A stretch of DNA of 64,000 bases from an uncultured Lachnospiraceae bacterium (GCA_910586705.1 CAJUJK010000013.1:41986-105985); one strand, 5' to 3'. Positions 17,074 to 25,859 are shown, counted from the first letter of the stretch. Translations and numbers: made by a program. Notes: generated by a model from the letters alone, not told the origin.

Positions 17074-17988
17074 CTAGTCTTCGATGCCGAGAAGCGTCAA
17101 TATCAGCGCCATCCGCACGTAGACGCCGTACTGCGCCTGTTTGAAGTAGACGGCGCGGGGGTCGTCGTCCACCTCCACGGAAATCTCGTTGACCCGGGGC
17201 AGGGGATGGAGAACCAGCATGTCCTCTTTCGCCGCGGACAGTTTCGCCTTGTCCAGAATATAGAAATCTTTCAGACGGACATAGTCCTCTTCGTTGAAGA
17301 AACGCTCTTTCTGCACCCTGGTCATGTAGAGGAGATCCAGATTCGGCATACAGTCTTCCAGACGGATGACCTCCTCGTAGGGAATATTTTTTTCCGTCAG
17401 CATGTCCGTGATGTAGTCGGGCACTTTCAGTTCCGCGGGGGAGATAAAGATAAAGCGGATATCCGGGTAGCGGACCAAGGCGTTTATCAGGGAATGTACG
17501 GTTCTGCCGAATTTCAGGTCGCCGCACAGACCGATGGTAAAGCCGCCCAGCCTTCCTTTCAGGGAATGGATGGTGAGCAGGTCCGTCAGTGTCTGGGTAG
17601 GGTGCTGGTGTCCGCCGTCGCCCGCGTTGATCACGGGGATGCTGGAGCGCTCCGCCGCCACCATGGGCGCGCCCTCCTTGGGATGACGCATGGCGCAGAT
17701 ATCCGCGTAACAGGAGACAATGCGGATCGTGTCGGAAACGCTCTCGCCTTTTGCGGCGGAGGAGGAACCGGCGTCGGAAAAGCCCAGAACCTGTCCGCCC
17801 AGATTCAGCATGGCGGCTTCAAAGCTTAAGCGTGTGCGCGTGCTCGGCTCGTAAAAGCAGGTCGCCAGCTTTTTGCCGTCGCAGGCGTGGGCGTATCTTG
17901 CGGGATCTCTCTCGATTCTGCCAGCCAGATCAAAGAGTCTGTCCAGCTCCTCCACGGAAAAATCAAGCGGGTTCATCAAATGTCTCAT
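17074..17988 (-). CDS. pyrB: Aspartate carbamoyltransferase catalytic subunit
   Basis: PyrB condenses carbamoyl phosphate and aspartate, the committed step of pyrimidine synthesis. The 304-residue protein carries the carbamoyl phosphate-binding motif FYEPSTRTRLSFE near residue 45 and NAGDGGHQHPTQTLTDL near residue 122. The AAAGGAG site is about 12 bases from the ATG at 17988. A terminator-like hairpin ends only 32 bases upstream of the start, leaving no room for a normal promoter in between; see the separate entry. Confidence 0.96.
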   Translation of the reverse strand: MRHLMNPLDFSVEELDRLFDLAGRIERDPARYAHACDGKKLATCFYEPSTRTRLSFEAAMLNLGGQVLGFSDAGSSSAAKGESVSDTIRIVSCYADICAMRHPKEGAPMVAAERSSIPVINAGDGGHQHPTQTLTDLLTIHSLKGRLGGFTIGLCGDLKFGRTVHSLINALVRYPDIRFIFISPAELKVPDYITDMLTEKNIPYEEVIRLEDCMPNLDLLYMTRVQKERFFNEEDYVRLKDFYILDKAKLSAAKEDMLVLHPLPRVNEISVEVDDDPRAVYFKQAQYGVYVRMALILTLLGIED

Positions 17989-18019
17989 AACGATGTATCA
18001 CTCCTTTGCTGTATAGTCC

Positions 18020-18054
18020 AAAAAAATAGAAGAGAAAATTCTCTTCTATTTTTT
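18020..18054 (-). terminator. Intrinsic terminator, possible pyrB attenuator
   Basis: AAAAAATAGAAGAG (18021-18034) and CTCTTCTATTTTTT (18041-18054) form a perfect stem with an AAAATT loop and a T-run in either direction. It follows the nitroreductase stop directly. Because it ends 32 bases before pyrB, pyrB mRNA probably has to read through it, as in the attenuator ahead of enterobacterial pyrBI. Confidence 0.85.
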
Positions 18055-18057
18055 CAT

Positions 18058-18600
18058 TTATGACAGATAAGATAACAATTCTTCCACGGGTTTCCGTCTG
18101 GGAGCCGCGGGCGTTTCATCGGGATAACCGATTGGAATAAGGGCAACCAGTTCCCTGTCTTCGGGAAGCTGTAACAGAGATTCCACCGCGCTCTGGTCAA
18201 AAAGACCGAGGATCACGGAACCAAGCCCCTGTTCGTATGCCGCAAGGCAGAGGCTCTGGGATGCGATACCGGCATCATACATCTGCCAGCCGTCGCCGCG
18301 GGGAGTGCTAAAAGAACCGTCGCGCTCAAAACCGCTGCGGTTTTTGATGATGGTGACAGCCATCAGTACGGGAGCTGCCGCAATGATGTCGCCGTTAGGG
18401 GGATACAAGGTGGTGCACTCTCTGGCTATCTTTTCCTTTAACGCCCCCTCTACGGCAATATAGCGGGTGATCTGTGTGTGCTTCCAGCTCGGGGAGTAGG
18501 AAGCGGTCTCGACGATCCCTGCTAAAAGCTCGTGGGAAACGGCATCTGCCTTGAATTTGCGTATGCTTCTGCGCCCTACAATACATTCTTTAGCGGTCAT
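18058..18600 (-). CDS. Nitroreductase family flavoprotein
   Basis: The 180-residue protein has the FMN-dependent nitroreductase pattern: RRSIRKFKADAV at the N-terminus (phosphate-binding arginines), ASYSPSWKHTQ, then a C-terminal half with DAGIASQSLCLAAYEQGLGSVILG and LIPIGYPDE. Such enzymes reduce nitro compounds, quinones or unknown substrates with NAD(P)H; the physiological substrate cannot be read from sequence. AAGGAGGA precedes the ATG at 18600. Confidence 0.9.
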   Translation of the reverse strand: MTAKECIVGRRSIRKFKADAVSHELLAGIVETASYSPSWKHTQITRYIAVEGALKEKIARECTTLYPPNGDIIAAAPVLMAVTIIKNRSGFERDGSFSTPRGDGWQMYDAGIASQSLCLAAYEQGLGSVILGLFDQSAVESLLQLPEDRELVALIPIGYPDETPAAPRRKPVEELLSYLS

Positions 18601-18716
18601 GCAGCGTCCTCCTTATCATGTGGTGTGTTTCCTGTCTGTTTCCTATATTTTGTATATCATAGCACAAAGAAAAGGGGGACGCAAGTGGGATAAAAGGACG
18701 AGATCCAAGGTGAAGA

Positions 18717-18745
18717 TTGTGAAATAAGGGGGAATGTGGTACACT
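18717..18745 (+). promoter_or_regulatory. Promoter of the PH-domain gene
   Basis: TTGTGA (18717-18722) and TACACT (18740-18745) with a 17-base spacer, 51 bases before the start codon. Confidence 0.65.
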
Positions 18746-18796
18746 AAACGTAAAGTGAAAAGAAGATATGTGATTCTAAAAAGAGGAGAAAAAAGC

Positions 18797-19216
18797 ATGG
18801 AAGAAAACAGAGAGGAAATGCGGGATATAGAGGAAAAGGAAGATGTGCGGGAGTACGTGGAGCGCAAGCGGTGGCTGTTTTTCGGTCTGCCCTTTACCTT
18901 TACGAAGTATACGGTGAACGAGCGGGTGATTACGATTAATTCGGGTTTGCTCAATACGACAGAAAACGACTGTTATTTATATAAGGTGCAGGACGTGGAG
19001 TTAAAGACCAGTCTGGCGGAGCGTATTTTCGGTCTGGGCACGGTGGCGTGCTACACGGGGGACAATACGCACCCGCAGCTGTACCTTACACATATCAAGC
19101 ACGCGAAAGAGGTCAAGGATTACATTCTGCACGCTTCTGAGGTGGCGCGGAGAAAGAGACGCACGCTGAATACTTTGAATATCGATGCGGATGATATCGA
19201 CATGGATGCCGATTGA
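18797..19216 (+). CDS. Bacterial PH-domain protein (YdbS/bPH2-like)
   Basis: The 139-residue protein has a charged N-terminus, then a segment with the bacterial PH pattern: TKYTVNERVITINSGLLN, YKVQDVELKTSLAERIFGLGTV, and a C-terminal DYILHASEVARRK. Unlike full YdbS proteins it has no clear pair of membrane helices; the only hydrophobic stretch is WLFFGLPFTF. Function unknown. GAGGAG lies about nine bases upstream of the ATG at 18797. Confidence 0.75.
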   Translation: MEENREEMRDIEEKEDVREYVERKRWLFFGLPFTFTKYTVNERVITINSGLLNTTENDCYLYKVQDVELKTSLAERIFGLGTVACYTGDNTHPQLYLTHIKHAKEVKDYILHASEVARRKRRTLNTLNIDADDIDMDAD

Positions 19217-19276
19217 ATGAGGGCGTCTGGCAGCCGTCTGGTGTGCTGGAAGACCTATGGGTTTCCGCCGGCAGTC

Positions 19277-19714
19277 CTATTTTGGAGCCGGGCGCAGGGA
19301 GGGATCGGTTTCCCTGAGAAGCCGCTCAAAGAGGAGCCCGGTGACAAACCAGACAGGGGCGAAGTCGAGACGGATCACCTTTGCCAGATTCCAGCGGGAG
19401 CGCTCGTAGTTCCACGGACAGAGTTCCCGGCGGTTTAACCATATGCCGGTGAGAAACTCCCCGGTGAAGATCAGCCCGGTGTAAGTCAGTCCCCGAAACA
19501 GCAGGGAACGGTTTTTCAGCAGTCGGCAGACGGGTGCGAGGAAAGCCGCAAGACCATAGATGGGAAACATCCAGATGGAAGTTGCGCCGGGCAGCGTCAT
19601 GTCCCGTCTGCGGAAAGCGTGAAAGGCTGTGAAGGTGATTTCCAGAAACCACCCCAGCAGCCCACAGTGAATGAAGTTGTGCAAAAATTTTCTCATAGGG
19701 ACAGTGTTGCCCAT
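19277..19714 (-). CDS. PF06541-like (CmpB-type) membrane protein
   Basis: The 145-residue polytopic protein has about four hydrophobic segments and the pattern GWFLEITF, FPIYGLAAF, GEFLTGIWLN and LCPWNYERSRWN. These are the hallmarks of the family named putative ABC-transporter type IV (PF06541), whose function is unclear. The ribosome binding site is weak, and the start could instead be the ATG at 19696. It is convergent with the PH-domain gene and divergent from folC. Confidence 0.7.
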   Translation of the reverse strand: MGNTVPMRKFLHNFIHCGLLGWFLEITFTAFHAFRRRDMTLPGATSIWMFPIYGLAAFLAPVCRLLKNRSLLFRGLTYTGLIFTGEFLTGIWLNRRELCPWNYERSRWNLAKVIRLDFAPVWFVTGLLFERLLRETDPSLRPAPK

Positions 19715-19809
19715 TCCCGGTGTGTTTATACATTCCGTAGAAGACTGCGGGGACGGGCGGCGCCATGCTTTCTCTGTGGGGCAGAATCTGGGAGAGAAGG
19801 GGAGAAGCC

Positions 19810-21141
19810 ATGAACTACCGTGAAGCCATGCAGTATGTGGACGAGCTGCGTCCTCTTGGCAGCGTCATGGGTTTGGACACCATGCGCCGGCTGTGCGCCG
19901 CGCTGGGCGACCCGCAGGAGAGGCTGAAGTTTGTACATATCGCCGGCACCAACGGCAAGGGTTCCACCCTCGCCTATATTTCCACGATCATGCAGGAGGC
20001 GGGATACCGGGTCGGCAGATATATCTCGCCCACTGTGAAGGACTATCGGGAACGGTTTCAGGTGAACGGGCGGGAGATCACGCAGGCGGGGCTGTGCAAG
20101 TATCTGGAGCCGGTGAAAGCGGCGGCGGCGCGGATGGCGGCGGAAGGTGGTGCGCATCCCACGCTCTTTGAGGTGGAGACGGCGGTTGCCTTTTTATATT
20201 TTCTGGACAGGGAATGCGATCTGGTGGTGCTGGAGACAGGGCTTGGCGGTGCGCTGGACGCGACGAATGTGGTCAGTACGACACTGGCGGCAGTTTTTTC
20301 CTCCATCAGCATGGATCATATGGACATTCTCGGAGAGAGTCTGGAGGAGATCGCGCTGGCGAAGGCGGGCATTATAAAAAACAAGTGTTATGTTGTGTCG
20401 GTAAAACAGGACCCGGAAGTGATGAAAGTTCTGCGTCAGTCCGCCCTTATCAAAAAAGGGAAGTTTCTGACGGCGGATCTGTCGCGCGCAAAGCGGATCA
20501 GGTACGGCGTGGAGAAGCAGCGCTTTGATTATGACAAATACAAAGATCTGGAGATTTCCATGCCCGGGCAGTTCCAGATCGAAAATGCGGTTCTGGCGGT
20601 GGAGACGGTTCTCGCGCTTACAAGGTGCGGGTTTCGTGTGCCGGAGGAGAAACTTAGACAGGGGCTTGTGCAGACGAGATGGCACGGCAGGTTCGACGTG
20701 ATTGCGAAGCGGCCGTTATTTATTGCGGACGGGGCGCACAACGAGGATGCCGCCAAAAAATTGGCGGAAAGTATCCGTTTTTATTTTACAAACAGGAAAA
20801 TAATTTATATAATGGGAATGTTACAGGACAAAGAATATGACAAGGTGATTCGGCATACTTTTGAACTGGCGTCCCATATCATTACCGTAACGCCGCCCAT
20901 TAAGGAGCGCGCTCTGCCGGCGCTTGAGCTGGCGCAGACGGCGCGGGAGTATCACAGAGCCGTGACTGCGGCGGACAGCGTGCAGGAGGCGGTGGAAATC
21001 GCGTATCTCCTGACAGGAAAAGATAAGGATGCCGTTATCGTTGCCTTCGGCTCTCTCTCCTATCTGGGAGAACTGATGGATATAGTCGGGCACAGAGATA
21101 CGATCAGGAGAGACAGTCATGGTAGATCAGACAAAAATTAA
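19810..21141 (+). CDS. folC: Bifunctional folylpolyglutamate/dihydrofolate synthase
   Basis: FolC adds glutamate to dihydropteroate or folates using ATP. The 443-residue protein has the P-loop HIAGTNGKGSTLAYI near residue 40, the YISPTVKDYRERF substrate loop, the Mur-ligase-like VLETGLGGALDATNVV and SISMDHMDILG, and a C-terminal ligase domain containing RWHGRFDVIAKRPLFIADGAHN (read in two parts). The ATG at 19810 follows GGAGAAG; an in-frame ATG at 19765 would add 15 residues. It overlaps folE by 23 bases, so the folate genes are coupled. Confidence 0.95.
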   Translation: MNYREAMQYVDELRPLGSVMGLDTMRRLCAALGDPQERLKFVHIAGTNGKGSTLAYISTIMQEAGYRVGRYISPTVKDYRERFQVNGREITQAGLCKYLEPVKAAAARMAAEGGAHPTLFEVETAVAFLYFLDRECDLVVLETGLGGALDATNVVSTTLAAVFSSISMDHMDILGESLEEIALAKAGIIKNKCYVVSVKQDPEVMKVLRQSALIKKGKFLTADLSRAKRIRYGVEKQRFDYDKYKDLEISMPGQFQIENAVLAVETVLALTRCGFRVPEEKLRQGLVQTRWHGRFDVIAKRPLFIADGAHNEDAAKKLAESIRFYFTNRKIIYIMGMLQDKEYDKVIRHTFELASHIITVTPPIKERALPALELAQTAREYHRAVTAADSVQEAVEIAYLLTGKDKDAVIVAFGSLSYLGELMDIVGHRDTIRRDSHGRSDKN

Positions 21142-21706
21142 AGAGGCGGTCAGACTGCTTTTAGAGGGCATCGGCGAGGATGTGGACAGAGAGGGTCTGC
21201 GGGAGACGCCGGACAGAATTGCCCGCATGTACGGGGAAATCTTTGCGGGGATGGAGGAGAATGCGGGAGAGCATCTGGCGAAGACGTTTGCCGTCGCGAG
21301 TAATGAGATCGTTCTCGTAAAAAATATCACCTTTTATTCTACTTGCGAACATCATCTCATGCCGTTTTACGGGAAGGCGCATATCGCCTATCTTCCGGAC
21401 GGGAAGGTGGTGGGCTTGAGCAAGCTGGCGAGGACGGTGGAGGTTTACGCCAGAAGACCCCAGATTCAGGAGCAGATGACGATCCAGATCGTGGAAGCGG
21501 TTATGGAGCATTTAAAGCCGCAGGGGGCGATCGTCATGCTGGAGGCGGAGCACCTCTGTATGACCATGCGGGGGGTGGAGAAACCCGGCAGCAGAACGAT
21601 GACGCTGGCGTCCAGAGGCTGCTTTCAGAAAGACCCGAAGTGGCAGGAACTGTTTTTCCGCATGATCGGGGAAGAAAAAGTGTATAATCAGGATTTAGCA
21701 AAGTAA
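21119..21706 (+). CDS. folE: GTP cyclohydrolase I
   Basis: FolE converts GTP to 7,8-dihydroneopterin triphosphate, the first step of folate synthesis. The 195-residue protein has the zinc-binding CEHHLMPFYGKAHIAYLP and the LARTVEVYARRPQIQEQMT motif, plus a second Cys in HLCMTMRGVEKPGSRT. The length is normal for the bacterial enzyme. The start overlaps the end of folC. Confidence 0.97.
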   Translation: MVDQTKIKEAVRLLLEGIGEDVDREGLRETPDRIARMYGEIFAGMEENAGEHLAKTFAVASNEIVLVKNITFYSTCEHHLMPFYGKAHIAYLPDGKVVGLSKLARTVEVYARRPQIQEQMTIQIVEAVMEHLKPQGAIVMLEAEHLCMTMRGVEKPGSRTMTLASRGCFQKDPKWQELFFRMIGEEKVYNQDLAK

Positions 21707-21755
21707 AATCCTGTGGATAAGTAGTCATACAATAAAGAACACGGAGGGTAGGAAA

Positions 21756-22571
21756 ATGAGGATAGGACAGAGGGATTTCAGAACAAAAGGACATGCTTAT
21801 GTGATGGGAATACTCAACATAACACCCGATTCTTTTTCTGACGGAGGAAAATACAACGATCTGGATCAGGCATTATATCATGTAGAACAGATGATAACAG
21901 ATGGTATGGATATCGTGGATGTGGGCGGGGAGTCCACAAGACCCGGTTACATGCAGATTTCTGTGCAGGAGGAGATCGACAGGGTGGCTCCGGTGATCGA
22001 GGCGATTAAATCCAGATTTAATGTACCGATTTCTCTGGACACTTACAAATCCGAGGTGGCGAAGGCGGGCATCGCCGCGGGTGTGGATATGATTAACGAT
22101 ATCTGGGGCTTAAAGTATGATGAAAACATGGCGCAGGTGATTGCGGAGTCCGGGCTGCCCTGCTGTCTGGCGCACAACAGAAAGGACATGAGATACAACA
22201 ACCTGATCGAGGAAATGTTCTGGGATCTGGAAGCGTCCCTTGAGATTGCGAGCAGCAAGGGCATCGCTTTTGATAAGATCATTCTGGATCCGGGTATCGG
22301 CTACGGCAAGAGTTACGAGAACAATCTGGAAATTATTGATAACCTGCAGAAGTTCCACTCCCTCGGCTATCCGCTGCTTCTCGGCGCGAGCCGCAAGTCC
22401 GTGGTGGGCATGGGACTGGACCTTCCGGTGAACGAGCGCGTGGAAGGGACGCTGGTAACTACGGTATATGGCGTACAGCGCGGCGTTATGTTCGTGCGCG
22501 TACATGATGTGAAGGAGAATGCCCGCGCCGTCAAGATGACGGAGGCAATCCGCGATGGGTATAAAAACTGA
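21756..22571 (+). CDS. folP: Dihydropteroate synthase
   Basis: FolP condenses hydroxymethyldihydropterin pyrophosphate with p-aminobenzoate. The 271-residue protein shows all expected motifs: MGILNITPDSFSDGGKY, DVGGESTRPGY, LDPGIGYGKSYENNLEII and LLGASRKS. GGAGGG precedes the ATG. It lies 49 bases after folE in the folate operon. This is the sulfonamide target enzyme family; no unusual substitutions were noticed. Confidence 0.97.
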   Translation: MRIGQRDFRTKGHAYVMGILNITPDSFSDGGKYNDLDQALYHVEQMITDGMDIVDVGGESTRPGYMQISVQEEIDRVAPVIEAIKSRFNVPISLDTYKSEVAKAGIAAGVDMINDIWGLKYDENMAQVIAESGLPCCLAHNRKDMRYNNLIEEMFWDLEASLEIASSKGIAFDKIILDPGIGYGKSYENNLEIIDNLQKFHSLGYPLLLGASRKSVVGMGLDLPVNERVEGTLVTTVYGVQRGVMFVRVHDVKENARAVKMTEAIRDGYKN

Positions 22572-22633
22572 AGCGGAAGCATATTAAATAACGCATGATA
22601 TGATATTTCTTTATCCGTGCGGGAGAGGAGTCC

Positions 22634-23485
22634 ATGATGGCGGATCAGATTATTGTGGAAGACTTGCAGATATACGCCTATCACGGGGTATATCAGCAGG
22701 AGAACGAAAAAGGGCAGAATTTCTTTGTCAGTGTGTTTCTGGACACGGATACCAGAGCGGCAGGCATGGCGGATGATCTGGGATTATCCACGAATTACGG
22801 CGTCGTGTGCCGGTTCCTGCACACCTTCCTCACGGAGCATACTTACAAGCTGATCGAGACGGCGGCGGAGAAAGCTTCGGAAGCGCTGCTTTTGCAGTTT
22901 CCCTATGTAAGGCAGGTCACCATGGAGGTAAAGAAGCCGGAGGCGCCGATCACGGTTCCCTTCGGTTCGGTTTCCGTGAAGATTACGAGAGGATGGCGGC
23001 GGGTCTACATCGCCTGCGGTTCTAATATCGGGGATAAAAGGGCGCACTTAAGCGCGGCTGTGGACGCGCTGCTGGCGGATAAAAGATGCAGGGTGCTGCG
23101 TGTCTCTGACTGGGTGGAGACGACACCCTACGGCGGCGTGGAGCAGGCGGATTATTTAAACGGCGCGCTGTCCATCGAGACGCTCTACACACCGGAGGAA
23201 CTTCTGGAGGTACTGCAGGGGATCGAAAGGGCGGAGGCGAGAGAGCGGAAAGAGCGCTGGGGACCGCGGACGCTGGATCTGGATATTCTTCTCTACGAGG
23301 GAAGGGTGATGGACACAAAGAAACTGACGATTCCCCACCGGGATATGCAAAACCGTGACTTTGTACTGAAGCCGCTTTCGCAGATTGCCCCGTATGAGAG
23401 ACACCCCGTATTCGACAAAGCGGTGGTGGAACTTCTCGCTGACGTGGAGCAAAACGGAGAAAAACACGTGTTATCAAATGAGTGA
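22634..23485 (+). CDS. folBK: Fused dihydroneopterin aldolase/HPPK
   Basis: One 283-residue polypeptide carries two enzymes. Residues about 1-118 are FolB (IIVEDLQIYAYHGVYQQEN, with the later KLIETAAEKASEALL), which cleaves dihydroneopterin. Residues about 125-270 are FolK (YIACGSNIGDKRAHL, VETTPYGGVEQADYLNGAL, RWGPRTLDLDILLY, IPHRDMQNRDFVL), which pyrophosphorylates hydroxymethyldihydropterin. FolB-FolK fusions occur in several Firmicutes and would channel the intermediate to FolP, encoded just upstream. The start may be either of the two tandem ATG codons. Confidence 0.96.
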   Translation: MMADQIIVEDLQIYAYHGVYQQENEKGQNFFVSVFLDTDTRAAGMADDLGLSTNYGVVCRFLHTFLTEHTYKLIETAAEKASEALLLQFPYVRQVTMEVKKPEAPITVPFGSVSVKITRGWRRVYIACGSNIGDKRAHLSAAVDALLADKRCRVLRVSDWVETTPYGGVEQADYLNGALSIETLYTPEELLEVLQGIERAEARERKERWGPRTLDLDILLYEGRVMDTKKLTIPHRDMQNRDFVLKPLSQIAPYERHPVFDKAVVELLADVEQNGEKHVLSNE

Positions 23486-23492
23486 AAAGAGA

Positions 23493-23530
23493 GGGGCTGT
23501 CCTTGGTGGACAGCCCCTTTGCTGCAGCAG
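23493..23530 (+). terminator. Terminator of the folate operon
   Basis: GGGGCTGTCC (23493-23502) and GGACAGCCCC (23508-23517) form a perfect 10-base-pair stem with a TTGGT loop. TTT and a later run of seven T follow. It separates folBK from the convergent DUF5050-like gene and may serve both strands. Confidence 0.85.
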
Positions 23531-23535
23531 TTTTT

Positions 23536-24594
23536 TTATTCCTCGCTTTTCCCTTTCAGATTGTTGTTTTTCATTGCCGCTTCCCTCGCGGCGTCAAAGG
23601 TGGTCACATTGATGGGACCGTAAGTGTAAGTCTTGTATACCGGCGTGGACTCGTTGAAGGAGTTAAAGTACACATATTCTGAGGTGATATTGATGTTCTG
23701 GTACACGCCCTCGCGGACGATTTCCTGTGCGCTGCCGTCGGTCATCATCCGCTTAAGCGCCGGCGCGTCGGCGGAACTGACTTGATAGTAAATGTAATTG
23801 CCGTAGACGTTGAACATGTCAATGCGATCGTTCGTCAGCACTTCCACCACATTGTTGGACAGATTATAGCGGCACAGACGGTAGTTTTCCGCCACGTCCA
23901 TATAGTAGACGTAACCGTCCTGCAAAATGGGATTCCAGATGTTTCCCTGCCAGACCACGGAGTCCCTGTCCGTGGCAACGTCGAGGGCGTGGAGATAGTG
24001 GTCCTCCGCCGCGCCGTTGTAATAGATTTTGCCGTTCACGTAGCAGTTGGGATTGATAATCGCTTCCGCCACAGTCTGTTTGTCTTTTTTGTCAATGCGC
24101 ACTTTGTCGAGGGAAGTGCCGATCTGCTTGTCGTATTTTTCATAGTAAAGGTAGTTGCCGCAAAGCTGCATGCTGACGATATCGCAGCGGTCCAGACCGA
24201 CCACGGATTTCCCTTTCAGATTGCTCCGGTAGATGCCTGCCATGCGGACGGCGCTGCCGATACCACCCGCCTCTGTGCCGCCGCTGACCTGCGCGTAGTA
24301 GAGATAGTTACCCGCAGCGTTGATGGAGGAGACGGCGCCCTCGTTGAACTTGACCAGATCCGTCTCGTCCGGATTCATGGAGTAGAGGGCGAAATTGTCG
24401 TAGGCGTTGGCGAAATACACCCGCCCGTCCATCTCGCAGAAATACCCGCCGTTGTTCAAGTTTCCGGGGGTGTTCCCGGTGGTAAATTCGTCGTTCATGG
24501 GAATACGGCTGCTCAGTATAACGAATAGTAACAGGATCAATAAAATAACTCCTGTTATCGCAAGAAACAGGATGTTTTTTTGCTTGGTTGTCAT
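23536..24594 (-). CDS. Membrane-anchored DUF5050-like protein
   Basis: The 352-residue protein has one N-terminal membrane anchor (ILFLAITGVILLILLLFVIL) and then repeats of about 40-45 residues built on GNYLYY, GKIYYNG, DGYVYYMD and GNYIYYQ. That repeat pattern is typical of DUF5050, expected to form an extracellular beta-propeller-like surface. The role is unknown. The ATG at 24594 follows GGGGAGGGG; an upstream ATG at 24621 would add nine residues ahead of this site. Confidence 0.8.
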   Translation of the reverse strand: MTTKQKNILFLAITGVILLILLLFVILSSRIPMNDEFTTGNTPGNLNNGGYFCEMDGRVYFANAYDNFALYSMNPDETDLVKFNEGAVSSINAAGNYLYYAQVSGGTEAGGIGSAVRMAGIYRSNLKGKSVVGLDRCDIVSMQLCGNYLYYEKYDKQIGTSLDKVRIDKKDKQTVAEAIINPNCYVNGKIYYNGAAEDHYLHALDVATDRDSVVWQGNIWNPILQDGYVYYMDVAENYRLCRYNLSNNVVEVLTNDRIDMFNVYGNYIYYQVSSADAPALKRMMTDGSAQEIVREGVYQNINITSEYVYFNSFNESTPVYKTYTYGPINVTTFDAAREAAMKNNNLKGKSEE

Positions 24595-24633
24595 TGGATT
24601 CCCCTCCCCGAAAAACTCCATCGTAACACTACT

Positions 24634-24662
24634 ATTATATCTGGAAAGCCGCTTGCTATCAA
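24634..24662 (-). promoter_or_regulatory. Promoter of the DUF5050-like gene
   Basis: On the minus strand TTGATA (24657-24662) and TATAAT (24634-24639) are 17 bases apart. The -35 hexamer overlaps that of the divergent pheA promoter by two bases, so the two promoters probably compete. Confidence 0.82.
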
Positions 24663-24681
24663 GAACAAATTGCGGTAAACT
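24653..24681 (+). promoter_or_regulatory. Promoter of pheA
   Basis: TTGCTA (24653-24658) and TAAACT (24676-24681) with a 17-base spacer; weaker than the divergent promoter it overlaps. Confidence 0.6.
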
Positions 24682-24717
24682 TACTATGAAAAGTTTCGGT
24701 TGGAAAGGACAGATAAA

Positions 24718-25845
24718 ATGGATTTATTGGAACTGCGGAGCCAGCTTGACGTGATTGACGAGAAGATCGTGGCGCTTTACGAGGAGCGTATGGCAATTTC
24801 TGCCAAGGTGGCAGACTATAAGATTGAGACGGGAAAGAAAGTATTTGACAAAGTCAGGGAGGAAGAGAAGCTAAAGAAGGTGCGCTCCCTCACACACGAC
24901 CCTTTTAACGCCCATGGCGTGCAGGAACTTTTTGAACAGATTATGTCCATGAGCAGGAAACTCCAGTATAAGAAACTGGTGGAGGCGGGGGCGCTGGGAA
25001 GGCTGCCCTTTATCGGGGTGGACAGGCTGGAGACGGAACAGGCGAGAGTGGTCTTTCAAGGGGCGGAAGGCGCTTACTCCCAGATGGCGATGTTCCGCTA
25101 TTTCGGGGAACAGGTGAAGAGCTTCCACGTGGAGACATTCCGGGACGCCATGACGGCGATAGAGGAGGGAAGCGCGGATTTTGCAGTGCTGCCCATTGAA
25201 AATTCCACGGCGGGGATCGTCAGCGAGATCTATGATCTGCTGGTGGAGTTCGAGAACTATATTGTGGGGGAGCAGATTATCGAGATCGAGCACTGTCTGC
25301 TGGGGCTGCCGGGGACGGCGGTCTCACAGATTAAGACGGTGTATTCCCATCCCCAGTCGCTGATGCAGAGCGCCAGATATCTGAACGAGCATGAGGAGTG
25401 GCAGCAGGTCAGTCTGAAAAACAATGCCTTTGCCGCGCGCAAGGTGAGCGAGGAGGGGGACCAGACGCAGGCGGCAATCGCCAGCGAGCAGGCGGCGAAA
25501 GTTTACGGTCTGGATATTCTTAAGCGGGGGGTCAACCAGTCGGATACCAATTCCACAAGGTTTATCATCGTCACTAACCAGAAGATATTCAGAAAAGACG
25601 CGGGAAAGATCAGTATTTGTCTGGAGGTGCCCCATGAGAGCGGATCCCTCTACCATATGCTGTCCCACTTTATCTATAATAATCTGAACATGTCGAGGAT
25701 TGAGAGCCGTCCCATTGAGGACCGGAACTGGGAGTACCGCTTCTTTATTGATTTTGACGGGAATTTTGCGGACGGCGCGGTGAAGAACGCGCTGAGAGGA
25801 CTGCGGGATGAGGCGCGCAACCTGAGAATATTGGGGAACTACTAG
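24718..25845 (+). CDS. pheA: Bifunctional chorismate mutase/prephenate dehydratase (P-protein)
   Basis: This enzyme turns chorismate to prephenate and then phenylpyruvate for phenylalanine synthesis. The 375-residue protein has an N-terminal chorismate mutase domain (residues about 1-85, LRSQLDVIDEKIVALYEERM), a dehydratase domain (about 108-290, FQGAEGAYSQMAMFRYFG, LPIENSTAGIVSEIYDLL, SDTNSTRFIIV near residue 277) and a C-terminal ACT domain (about 300-375) with the effector-binding ESRP. GGAAAGGA lies upstream. The AAA ATPase gene follows after 14 bases. Confidence 0.95.
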   Translation: MDLLELRSQLDVIDEKIVALYEERMAISAKVADYKIETGKKVFDKVREEEKLKKVRSLTHDPFNAHGVQELFEQIMSMSRKLQYKKLVEAGALGRLPFIGVDRLETEQARVVFQGAEGAYSQMAMFRYFGEQVKSFHVETFRDAMTAIEEGSADFAVLPIENSTAGIVSEIYDLLVEFENYIVGEQIIEIEHCLLGLPGTAVSQIKTVYSHPQSLMQSARYLNEHEEWQQVSLKNNAFAARKVSEEGDQTQAAIASEQAAKVYGLDILKRGVNQSDTNSTRFIIVTNQKIFRKDAGKISICLEVPHESGSLYHMLSHFIYNNLNMSRIESRPIEDRNWEYRFFIDFDGNFADGAVKNALRGLRDEARNLRILGNY

Positions 25846-25859
25846 CGGAGGAAATAACG

